This document shows, piece by piece, positions 26,759-37,166 of a DNA stretch of 64,000 bases; within the stretch, counting starts at the first letter, position 1, and every line of letters starts with the position of its first letter. Made by a program: the position numbers and the translations under genes. Below the pieces are notes generated by a model. It ran no database searches. It saw only the letters and a list, made by a program, of their open reading frames with translations, and was not told the origin of the DNA. The DNA comes from Viola odorata (Eukaryota; Streptophyta; Magnoliopsida; Malpighiales; Violaceae). The DNA lies in NCBI GenBank assembly GCA_963691705.1, contig OY829546.1, positions 8,194,001-8,258,000 of the forward strand. The letters run 5' to 3'.

Positions 26759-27836
26759 GGTCTGCTTCAAAGATGTAGCTGGTTGTGATGAAGCAAAGAA
26801 AGAGATTATGGAGTTCGTTCATTTCCTCAAGAATCCCACAAAATACAAGCCGGTAGGGGCTGAAATACCAAACGGACTCTGCTTATAGGCCCTTGGGGCA
26901 CAGGGAAGACTCTTCTCGCAGAGGCAGCTGCTGTAGAAGCAGGTGTGCCCTTCCTATCAATGTCTTGGTCTAAATTTATGGAAATCAATGAAGAGGTTGG
27001 GCTATCCAGATTCCAGAGTGAGGGACCTGCTTAGAAGGGCTCGCCAATGCGCCCCTAGCATTGTGTTCATAGATGGAATAGGCTCAATTGGCAGAGGAAG
27101 GAACAAGAATGCCGAGGCTGAGTGGGATAGCATTTTTGAATTTTGAGATGGACGATGTAGCACTGCCTTGCGTAGATTTGATGAAGCCAAGGGTATGTGG
27201 GATAGCGCTGTCATCAATCAGTTGCTTGTAGAGATGGACGGGCTCACTACCTCCACTGAAGTTGTAGTACTCGCCAGCACCCATATACCTTGCATTTTGC
27301 ACAAAGCGCTATTCAGATCACCTAGTCCCTTTAATCGCACAATCTATATCAAGAAGCCTCTTGTCAATGGCCGCAAGCAAGTCTTTGAAACTTGTCTGAA
27401 CGAATTAAAACTTGATTGTGATGATGATGTTGCTTGCATCTCTACCCAACTCAGCGGCCCTTACTCTTGGATTGACAGGTGCAGACATCACTAATGTCTG
27501 CAATGAAGCTGCTTTTATCTCAGCAATGAATTACTGCGAAAAGCTGAGCATGCACCATTTTGAGGCAGCAGTACGCCGGGTTACTCGCCTCCTGAAGCAG
27601 GGTATTGAGGTACGGCCATGTATAACCTCTTGTTCGATTCAGTTCATAGCTTTCTTTACTTAGCTTGTCGAGATGATGATGAACATCGCCGATGGACTCC
27701 CGAGGCATATGAGCACACAATTCAGTTCATAGAGAAGCAAAAAGAGAGTGGATCAACTTGCCAAGTTGTTGCTCAAGAAAGAGGTCCTAAACCAGGATGA
27801 TTTGATTCCGATTCTTGGAGATCCGCGCGCGGTTAA
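26759..27836 (+). pseudogene. Decayed FtsH protease (mitochondrial FTSH3/10-like)
   Basis: The sequence after an AG at 26758 reads as an AAA domain: [22 protein letters not shown], then, after a frame change, a Walker A region (GPWGTGKT, with Trp for the second Pro). Next come ARQCAPSIVFIDGIG, with Gly in place of the catalytic Walker B Glu, then LLVEMDGL and TGADITNVCNEAA. Frameshifts and stops separate the blocks. The HEXXH zinc protease centre is missing: the frame runs from the AAA lid (MHHFEAAVRR, near 27555) straight to the C-terminal helix region (near 27690-27836). So this is a broken, internally deleted copy. Intact FtsH proteins of this type are ATP-dependent membrane proteases. Confidence 0.85.
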
Positions 27837-27982
27837 AAGAGAGTGGATATGACCACTATTGACATTAATTTTACTGAATTTTCCTTGTCGTAAATCATAA
27901 TTACTGTAAGCTCGGATAAGTAATATTTCTCCGGTACTTATTCAGTTAGTCATATCATTTAAAGCTAGACTTACACCAACAG

Positions 27983-28037
27983 GCACTAGTGGTCTAGTGG
28001 TAGAATAGTACCCTGCCACAGTGCATATCCGGGTTCC
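27983..28037 (+). pseudogene. Truncated tRNA-Gly(GCC)-like pseudogene
   Basis: It starts GCACTAGTGGTCTAGTGGTA, has the anticodon loop CTGCCAC, and reaches the T-loop start CCGGGTTC. The anticodon stem has a C-A mismatch and a G-U pair. The 3' half of the T-arm and the acceptor strand are absent. It could equally be the head of a tRNA-derived SINE. Confidence 0.65.
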
Positions 28038-28354
28038 ACTGACATCTGATCTACTGATGATGCCTACCATATTCTGAGCTTCACCTTCTCTTTTTCTCCA
28101 AAGCAATTTTCCTCCCCTTTTCGACTCCACTAAAGTTTCTCTAGAAAAATTGGAAAAAAGAGTAATTTGATATTTGTGCCAAAATTATCAAGAAATGAGA
28201 AGCTAACAACATCTCGAAACCATAAAAAGAGAGTAGCTTTGTATATTCTGTTCTCCAAAACAACATTTACATAGACAATACATGAAGCTCCTTTGACAAA
28301 TTAAATGATTTTACTTAAACATTCTATTTTGAGGGTTCATAAGAATGTTCTCAG

Positions 28355-30149
28355 CTACAGCATAAGCGTAGAAAAGTATTGCTCGAATTCTTGATCAATA
28401 GTTGGTTTCGGGGAGCTTGCTTGAGCATCTGCATCAAATATATATAATTGCTGCTTAACCCTATATTCTTTTGTCATATCCGAGCAACAAAAGAGGATTC
28501 GAATAGGAAAAGAAAATACCTTGGCTAACATCCCATCTCCCGGATGAAAGGAGATAAGCATTTGGATTCAGTGAATGGGAAAAGAGAATATCGAGTTCTG
28601 TTTCTGTACATGGCTTGATGATCTCATCATCATCATATCCACGGCAGCTGTAATCTAGACGGGCTTCAAATCCTTGGTAGTGTGCTTCAAGACTATGAGA
28701 TGCTTCTAATCCATCATGGAGATGGCAAGGTTCGTGATCTCCTGCCATACAAGCCAATTCTTCATTGTCGGGAAGATGTTGACCGCCCTTAAAATTGCTT
28801 TCCCAGTTACATGATGAAGTAGAGGGTTTATCACATGGCCATGTCTGTGAAACTTCAGTGACAGATTTCGCTTCATTGTATACAGACATGACAAAATCAG
28901 AATCTCCAACCAAGCTGTTACTATCTTTGACAGATTCACAATCTGATCCTTCATCGATAACATGTTTCTCTTCAATTGCATTGGTTATCTGTGGGGTTAA
29001 CTCTTTTACCTCGTTTTCTTCGAGTGTTGAGAGAAGCTCAGGAGGCAAGCGATCATCCCAACATTTATGCTTGGGCATAGGCAAACCCAACTGCTCTGCC
29101 TGTAACTTTCTTTTCTTTGCATAAAGAATGTTGGTGTTGACTGCCTCATGCATATGGAAGCTGAAATCAATGATAGAGAGGAAGTCAATACCACATAGCA
29201 TGTGAGATGCTGCATTACCAATAACAAAGGTAAAACAAAAGACAAAGGAATACAGTGTCCAACACTTGCACCAACGCTAATGACTCAGGAATTGAGCTCT
29301 AGTCAGAGAAGTTAATGCTTTCTATGACCAAGTGTTTTAAATCACTCAGCTAATCTCATCTTACGTATGAAAATTGGACCAACATACAAGCAAATAATAA
29401 CAATTTCTGCAAATAAGTGTTCTTATGAACTTCTTGGATGTTTGTTGATATGCGAAGACATTTCTGTCCATCACAATGTGTATGTATATATATGCTTCAA
29501 TCTCTAGCCATAAGCACAAATAAGCTACTAAGTACAGAAGCAAGAAGCAAAGAATTTACAATCAATTAGAACAAGCAGCAAGTATTCCATTCCAAATACA
29601 GATGTTACGAACAATTCCATCGATAGGTAAGCCATGTATCAGAAAAGAATCAATAGCCATTTCATTTATCCACCTTTAGCACAAAAGCATTGAAATATTC
29701 TAACAAATTAATTATACAGCAGTAACAGCAAATAGTGAATCCAGCAACAAGATCCACTCACTCCCATTAAAAATGCAAAAAAAGGATCCTATCCCGATAG
29801 CGATTTCTCCAAGATATGACGAAGAACTCAACAATAAATTAGGCAACACATGTAATTTGTAATTCATTAATCAAAACGTTTCCTTCTTGGATCACCCTAA
29901 AAAGGAAAAAGAAAAAGAGGAAACAGAATACAATTGAAACAGAAAAGCACAAACCCACATGGGTCATTCAAGCTAATTTACACACAAAAACCATAATATT
30001 CAGCTGAAATTAAAATTCTCAGCAAGCTAAGTGAGCTGCAAACAATAACAAAAACTGGGTTCAAAAGAAGAAAAAGTGACAAAAAAAAGCAAAAAACCCG
30101 AGAAGCCGTACCTGTTGACCACATAAGGGTTGCAGCTATCTTCATCCAT
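28355..30149 (-). CDS. FHL: FHY1/FHL phytochrome A nuclear-import adaptor
   Basis: Three exons (30149-30112, 29160-28520, 28428-28355) join in phase to 250 residues. The N-terminal motif KKRKLQAEQLGLPMPKHKCW holds the nuclear localisation signal and conserved core of FHY1-type proteins. The last 19 residues, ending TIDQEFEQYFSTLML, are the septad-like C-terminus that binds phytochrome A. The middle is acidic and poorly conserved, as usual for the family. In Arabidopsis FHY1 and FHL carry light-activated phyA into the nucleus for far-red signalling. I name it FHL from neighbours matching those of At5g02200, but it is equally a single ancestral FHY1/FHL gene. An FHY3/FAR1-type site lies just upstream. 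Confidence 0.9.
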
Positions 30150-30268
30150 TTCAGCTCTGAAGAAGAACTGAATGCAAGTGCTCTTCCCTTTTATCCAAGG
30201 ACGATATTTTCAACTCTTTTTGCCATCCTGTCATTAACTAACACTATGTAGTATGTACCCTCCATTGT

Positions 30269-30288
30269 CACGCGCCCTTGTCGAACGT
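30269..30288. promoter_or_regulatory. FHY3/FAR1 site (CACGCGC) beside an ACGT element
   Basis: CACGCGC at 30269-30275 is the FHY3/FAR1-binding sequence described in the FHY1 and FHL promoters. An ACGT core at 30285-30288 could bind HY5. They lie about 120-140 bases upstream of the ATG at 30149, in the expected promoter-proximal place. Confidence 0.6.
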
Positions 30289-31156
30289 GTACGCAACACC
30301 GGCAAATTCCGCGGTGACATCTGGCTTAAATATTTTAAATTTAGAAGGGAGCCATCTCCTTTCGGTTTTATCTCCCGTAATTTACAAAAATGCCATCAGA
30401 GCTGTTTGTCCTCTACCATAAAATTCTCTTTCTTTTCAAGACCATTAAGTACTGACTGGTCACTACATTTTTATATGTCGAGCATTCCCGCCGGACAGGA
30501 CTCAACCAGCGGCAAAAGTTTCCCTCTTTTGGATGAAGATAAAATCTTTTTATTCCAAGTTTAGTGAAACAACAATCATTTTGGTGGTATGAACGAATTT
30601 CACTTTACAATGCCTTGAAAATTCATCTTGCATCATCCATACGCTTCCGATTATAACGAGCGGTCAAGAGTCCAGAAGAGCATCACTAGCATCTTCATCC
30701 CTCCAGGGATGGAGGCATGGAGTAGCAATTTTGGATGGTCACAGTTTTTTCCAATTTTTTATGGCATGGAGCAGTAGTCCCGCATGTACTTCCTGTGACG
30801 AGCACGTGGGAGTTCTTCCTGTTTTTCGATTACAGCGACTGAAGGAACAAGTTGTAAGGAGCATCTTTTTTCTTTTCGATAAGCTGTAAGGAGCATCTAA
30901 ACTCAAAAACTATCATCGTGTTCTGAGAGGACCACATCACAGATACTACTGAATACTGATGAACATCCAGATTGTACAAGGCATGTGCATCTAGATGTAT
31001 CCTTATTCCTTAATCTGAGGTTTTCCTCGGAAGTAAAACCTGAGGACTTGGAGTTGGAGGTACCTGGATGCAGATTCTTGCCAACCTGCATAAACAATTC
31101 CATACCATGCTCCTTCCAATATGCTATTCAACGATCCTGACTCAGTCGATTTTTCT
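30289..31156. other. Spacer between FHL promoter and PPR gene end
   Basis: This is the distal FHL promoter and the 3' flank of the PPR gene. No gene or clear repeat is seen. Short open frames at 30253-30564 and 30903-31194 have no homology. Confidence 0.5.
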
Positions 31157-33286
31157 TCATTCTGCATTTTGGAACTGAAAATTAGTTGTAGCATTCAATC
31201 CATCAAGTTGTCTAGTACCCCATTCCTCCAGCGTGGGACACTGATGCTCTTTACATGCATCAACAACTCTTGTCAGCATGGGCATAGTGGGATTGAATGG
31301 CATTCTCTCCACGAACTTCTGAAGCTCATTCATGCACCCATGCTGACAGAAAAGTTCAATCATGCACTCATAGTGCTCCAATCTAGGTATAATACAATAC
31401 TTGCTGCTCATTCTATAAAAATATCGCCTCCCCAAGTCAACACAACCCTCAATCATACACGCAAGTAAGATACCCTGAAATGTGACATGGTCTGGTTTAA
31501 CTCCTTCCTTCTCCATCAACCTAAACAATTTTAATGCCTTTCTGCCCCTTCCATTGTGACAACATCCAAGAATTATGGAGTTCCAAATAATCACGTCCCG
31601 TGAATTAGCCTCTTCAAACACCATCAGAGCATATGAAATACAACGACATTTGGAGTACATGTCAACCAGAGTTCCCGTGATCACGATATCAATATCGTAG
31701 TTTTTAATCATGAAGCCATGTATTTCTTTCCCTTTATCAAGTGCAAATATATTTGCACAGGCCGCCAACAGAGTCCCAAATGTGTATTTACTTGGTTTTG
31801 CCTCCTGTAGCATATCTCTGAAGATCCTAATAGATTGCTCAGCCATACCGTGGGTAGCATAGCTGTTCAACATAATGTTCCATGAAACCTCATCTCGTAT
31901 TTTAGCCATTTGGTAAAACCAAACTCTAGCATATTTTAAGTTCTTGCATTTGCCGTACATGTCTAGAATGGCATTGGCAACAACAATGTTGGAATCGAAT
32001 CCTTTCCGATAAATAACTCCATGAACTTGTTTCCCCATTTCAACATCCGAAAGGCCAGCACACACATTAAGCACCAATCCAAGGCTGACATTGTCAAAAT
32101 CTTTTGTCATCCTGCACATCAAGCAAAGGAACTCGAATGCTGCTTCCCACTGGAGAGAACGAGTGTATCCTGCCAACATTGCGTTCCATGAGATCATATT
32201 TCTTTCAGGCATCTCATCAAAAAGTTCCCTAGCTTCTCTAATTCTTCCACTAGTCGCATAAGCTGACACAATTGAAGTCCAGGAAATCAAATCTCTCGAA
32301 CTATCAGATTGGTCAAAAAGCCTACGGGCACTCTCGAGTTTACCCGACTTCATATACATATCGATAAGTGAGCTTGATATTACTTCATGCTCCTCAAAAT
32401 TAATCTTAATTGCAACTCCATGAATCTGCATGCCCTCGTTGAGTCCACACATACCTGAACACGCAACAAGAGCATTAGAAAATGTAAAACTCAGCGGTCT
32501 AATATTTGTACGGAACATCTTAAAGAAGAGAACCACTGCCTCCTTCTCATCACCCACCTCAAGATACCTCCTAATTATAACATTCCAAATAACATCATTA
32601 GCATTCTCAATCCCATCAAACACCCGCCTTGCTCCTATCATGTCCAAACACTTCCCGTACACATCAACCAAAGAACACGCCAAAAGCAAATTCCCGCAAA
32701 CCCCAATTTTCATAATACGCCCATGAACTTGCTTCAACACACAAATGGGACCACCATCATCTAATTTTTTTAAATGCCCACACGAGCCCAGCACGTTCAC
32801 CAAAGTGACCTCATTTGGAGAAACGCCCTCTTTATTCATCTCCAAAAACACCTCCAATGCTTTCCCTGCATACCCATTATCAGTGTATGCTTTAATCATG
32901 GCATTCCATGATCCACCATCTCTCCTTGGCATTTCATCAAACAGTTCACGAGCATCACTCAAGCACCCGCATTTACCATAGGTTTCTATGGCGCGATTCA
33001 ATAAAAAGGTTGGTGGGTCTGCACAGGAGCTAATCAGCTGTGATTCGACCTTCCGCGCTTCAAGGATGGAATGATTGAAAGAGCAAACTTGGAAGAGATG
33101 GGCGTAGAGAGAGTCAGAGACGGGGAATGGAGACTCGAAAAGGACAGAGACAGCCTTCTTGAGATTGTTGGATCCAAGAAGAGTAAGGATTGTGTTTGTT
33201 AAAGCTTTGGGATTTGTGGGTTGGGTTTGGAGATTGGGGCTCTGCTTGCGAAGAAGACGACCCAGTATAGAAGCTGCACTGCTCAT
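31157..33286 (-). CDS. PLS-class pentatricopeptide repeat protein
   Basis: The single exon encodes 709 residues, starting at the ATG at 33286. From about residue 50 onward there are repeated 31-36-residue helical units with landmarks such as GKCGCLSDARELFDEMPRRD, WNAMIKAY, ANAILDMYGKCKNLKYARV and HGRGRKALKLFRLMEKEGV. The alternating lengths fit P, L and S motifs. The C-terminus has a weak E-like region and no DYW deaminase motif. The first 35 residues are basic and Ser-rich, so organelle targeting (mitochondrion or plastid) is likely. PLS proteins usually act in organellar RNA editing or processing; the RNA target cannot be read here. It is intronless, like most plant PPR genes. Confidence 0.92.
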   Translation of the reverse strand: MSSAASILGRLLRKQSPNLQTQPTNPKALTNTILTLLGSNNLKKAVSVLFESPFPVSDSLYAHLFQVCSFNHSILEARKVESQLISSCADPPTFLLNRAIETYGKCGCLSDARELFDEMPRRDGGSWNAMIKAYTDNGYAGKALEVFLEMNKEGVSPNEVTLVNVLGSCGHLKKLDDGGPICVLKQVHGRIMKIGVCGNLLLACSLVDVYGKCLDMIGARRVFDGIENANDVIWNVIIRRYLEVGDEKEAVVLFFKMFRTNIRPLSFTFSNALVACSGMCGLNEGMQIHGVAIKINFEEHEVISSSLIDMYMKSGKLESARRLFDQSDSSRDLISWTSIVSAYATSGRIREARELFDEMPERNMISWNAMLAGYTRSLQWEAAFEFLCLMCRMTKDFDNVSLGLVLNVCAGLSDVEMGKQVHGVIYRKGFDSNIVVANAILDMYGKCKNLKYARVWFYQMAKIRDEVSWNIMLNSYATHGMAEQSIRIFRDMLQEAKPSKYTFGTLLAACANIFALDKGKEIHGFMIKNYDIDIVITGTLVDMYSKCRCISYALMVFEEANSRDVIIWNSIILGCCHNGRGRKALKLFRLMEKEGVKPDHVTFQGILLACMIEGCVDLGRRYFYRMSSKYCIIPRLEHYECMIELFCQHGCMNELQKFVERMPFNPTMPMLTRVVDACKEHQCPTLEEWGTRQLDGLNATTNFQFQNAE

Positions 33287-33958
33287 TCCTAACCGAAGTT
33301 GCTAATGGTTGTACACGGATGCAACTGATAAATTATTTCAACCTCTGTAAGTCAGTGAACGAAATGTCGTTCATATAGACAACAAAAAGAACCATATTGG
33401 GAGAGCCATGGCCAACTCTATAAAATTCAACCATACTGGAAAGAAATTTGAAATTAGTTTTCTACCAAAAGACAAAATATAGGACAATTTGGAGAGAGAA
33501 AAACTATATATTCTGAAACCTGAATGCAAAAGAAAGCAAAACTATTCTGTAATTTGAATTTATTTTCTGATGTTACAGAGATTACAGTTCAAATTACACT
33601 GATGGTGATGATATACACCACTCCCCCCTCTTCTAAACTGCGCTCTTATGGGTTAGTAGGGTCGAAACGCCCACTTTATACACAAAAGTATTCATCAGAC
33701 TGCTGTTTTCGTAACTCTACCCGCTATACCCATACCCAAAAACGAAGGAAAAAAAACACTCCCTTTGATGCTTCACACTACATACAATCCTCTATCCCTT
33801 CATCTACATACACTTCGTTCCGTCGTTCTAGTCTAGTTGTGAAAATTGAGAGGTACTTCCTTTGCAGCCGCTAACTTGAAAGCCAGGAAGTTAGCATCAT
33901 CTCATTCTAGTTAACCCCCACCTTTGGCAGTTACGGAGTTGTGAACCGAATTGAAACT
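33287..33958. other. Spacer between PPR start and palmitoyltransferase end
   Basis: This holds the short PPR promoter and the palmitoyltransferase 3' UTR. No other feature is recognised. Confidence 0.5.
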
Positions 33959-36900
33959 TCATTTTGACATGGATGAAATGGTCTTGTGATCGTAAGCTGT
34001 ACGGAATTGCAGACCAGAACCAATATGTCTTGATAGAGGACATATCCAGCAGAAGATACTTTGACCTAATACCTAGTAAACCAATCAATGCAAGTGAACA
34101 ACAATGTTAAACTTCCAAAATGTTCTTTCACATTCTCCCTAATATGTACATAAAAAATCTGGTCACGCAGCTACCAAGTTGCCTCCAATCATTGGGAATA
34201 GTTAACCGGCACCAAGGTGCTTTTGTGTTTCTTCAATAACGTATTAACATGCATGGTTGAGCTATTTATCGTTGGACCAAACCACAAAGGTAAGACTGCA
34301 TTATAAAAACTCAGAAATCAACAAAGATTTAAACCAGCAATAGTAGTCGTCTACATTCTACATGCACAAAGATCACCGCCGTCACAGAATCAACATGCAC
34401 TTATAGTCTTGGAGGCAAAGGAATAACCTTTTTCCACCCAAGATTAACTAGGGCCAGGGTCATGAAAACAAGAAAAAGGAAAACATATTAACATTGCACC
34501 AGTTTTTGACATTTTAGCAACTGAATCTAACAGCAGATAGCATGCAAATGAGCATCACAATTAGAGAACGTGTGTTCAAAGTCGACAGAATGTAATCATG
34601 TTCACTATGAAATCATTTAATTTGTAGTGGGAAAAAAAAGTGTTGGCACATACAGTTTGAGCAAGGGACTGAAAAACAGTTACATGAATCTTCCAAACAA
34701 CCACAGAAAAAGAGGTATAGCTTATTACTGTTGTCAGATTTTCATAGACACCAATATCATAAGGATGCCTATAGATACTCCCTCCTTTTTCTGCAAGCCA
34801 CATAGCTCTCACTCCTTCATGATACTGCAAAAATAACAAAAATGGCCTAAAAGATTTAATATCACAACATTTAAGGAGACAAGATTTCAATTTCTAATAA
34901 TAACCTCAATTGTGGTTTTGTTCTGCAAAATGAGATAAATATGCCAACCCAAAAGAATTCCAAGTGCAACACTCAAGGGGATCAACAAGAGCCCAGATAT
35001 AACCTGAACAAATGAAATAAGAACCAAATGATTAGTGAATTAGATACCACACTCTATCCAAAGCTGCAGGTATCACCACATACATATATTATTCTGAATG
35101 AATCAAAACTTTGAATCCCATCCTTTTGAGAGTCAGCAGCTATACTTCCAACAAGCATGACCTGGACAAAAAATAATAAGAAAGTTATGATTGCAGATTT
35201 TCTCCTAAAAGATCCAAAACATTTAGCTTAGTAATACAAGAAATCACAAGAAGAGATGTCAATTCTTACAGAACAATACAGTCATCACAAATTACAGTAA
35301 TACATGTCTAAATCATGTTCAATGTAGATTATAACATAACATACCAGGGAGTAGATGCACGCGGTTACTGCATACACAACGAACACGAAGAACACCTTAT
35401 AGTTTGTGTGTCCCACACAATTACTTATCCAAATGCAATGGTGGTCCTTGCAATCAATAGGCAGCACTTTACCAAATTAGGGAGGACATTTGAGATAATG
35501 CATAAATGACAACAAAGACCATGCATACCATTCGCAGCACACATCTTTTGCAAACACGGCAATGATGAGCACGGGGAGGTTTAAAGTGGGAACACTTCTG
35601 GCAGTATCTCAGATCTCCTCCCTGCAAAATTAAACAACATGTCACATGGGATTGCAAGGTTAGAACTGAATACGGCATGACTCTATTTATGAGCTGTTAG
35701 GACAGATATCAGGTATCCTTTTAGGGGAATGAAAGTTAGTCTGTTAATTCTTATGGATGCATTTAGATTTGAAATGATCAAGATGAAGTCAGTCTGACGT
35801 AGTCATTTATCGACAAATGTGGTCCTCACAAAAGCATCAGTATATAATATGACTGTCTAGCATAGAAATGTAATCACTAGTCAAGGGGGGAAAGGGGACA
35901 AAAAAAAGCAAATGCAACTAAACGGTTAACATACAGCTAAACATATTGCACACTCTTATCAACCACAATTTATATTCATAACAGTGGAAAATCTTAATAG
36001 CATTTTATCCTAACAAATCACAAGAAAAATTCTATCACTTCCGACCGTGAAGGTGGATGAACAAGGCACATCTCCACATCATTTGCATAGTTCATTAGAG
36101 AAGTAGTGGAGCTTTATAGCTAAAGATCGACAATACAAATGGAAAATCTGATACGATATCATCAGCCATATATGCAAAGGCACAAATTTAATTTTGTGAG
36201 CTCAATTACTACTTTTCTCTGATCACATTTAGTCACCCATTAACGAATTTCCACTTGGCAAACCAAAAGCAGAATCTTACAGCGGTCACATGGCGTGAAG
36301 GCAGTTCTAAATCCGAAACGACAAAAATGCTCCTCCAAAACGCTCAGTTCACCAATTCTTATAGAGAATTATTAAAGAACACCATCACTCGCTTCATTAA
36401 GCCACAAACTAACGACCTTTACATGAAACACGACCATCATTTCTCCAGCAGGTGTCAAGCATCCGTATTCCACTACCTTATCATTTCTCTAGTGCATTCA
36501 GAAACACAATATTCCAAACCATTCCTCATTATGGACATTTAAATCCCGAAAGTTACTTAATTTCACCAGGATCATAAAAATAGTCTTAAACCCCTCACAT
36601 TCAATTCAAGACATTTATCAAATTTCCTCTTTAAACACTCCTTGATATCCAGCAAAAAATACAAAAAAAATACAAAACACCTCAGATCAGCTAAAACATA
36701 AAACAAATACCAATTCGATAGCTCATTGATCATTTCTACCGCATCCTTAATTTCACAAGAAAACGAATTTCCATTTCCAATCTAAACGAAAAATATAAAA
36801 TGCATACCTACAAAGACATACAGATACATATATACATGCATGTCATGGGATTGATGTCAATGCATGTCTGGGTAAATGAAACAATTACTGTACTTTGCGT

Positions 36901-37166
36901 TTGATCTCGTGAATTGGGTGGTCTGCATCTTCCACATCGGGCGTGTAGGTGGAGGGGACCCGACCCGGATCCGTGCCAATAGCGACAGCATAGTTAAAAA
37001 CGCACATAACAGCTACAAAGGTGAAGACGACAGCGTTCATGAGTCCCGGCGAGGTCATGAGACCGAACCACCGGTCAATGAAGACGAAGACCGTTGAGAA
37101 ATAAATGTAAATGATGGCCAAAATGACGACAGCGACGGGTAAGGACAAGGTAGGCGTTCGCTTCAT
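33959..37166 (-). CDS. DHHC palmitoyltransferase, PAT16-like
   Basis: Seven exons (37166-36894, 35621-35529, 35446-35345, 35161-35084, 35003-34905, 34824-34729, 34072-33959) give 284 residues; all internal exons are multiples of three. Two N-terminal membrane segments (about 10-30 and 45-65) precede the Cys-rich domain [18 protein letters not shown] and the catalytic DHHC in [13 protein letters not shown]. Two further membrane helices follow, with NKTTIEYHEG after the last. The protein would S-acylate cytosolic faces of membrane-associated substrates, probably at the Golgi or endomembranes. Similarity to Arabidopsis PAT16 (At3g09320) is strong along the whole length. The first ATG is 37166; the longer open frame upstream starts only at GTG. 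Confidence 0.93.

Noticed and set aside
28461..29201. 246-residue frame extending 5' of FHL exon 2
   Set aside because: Its first part is intron; the family N-terminus and splice phase are satisfied by joining 30149-30112 to 29160.
34775..34795. ACTCCCTCC resembling a Stowaway terminus
   Set aside because: It lies inside the palmitoyltransferase exon 34729-34824 and encodes conserved residues EKGGS; there is no partner terminus.
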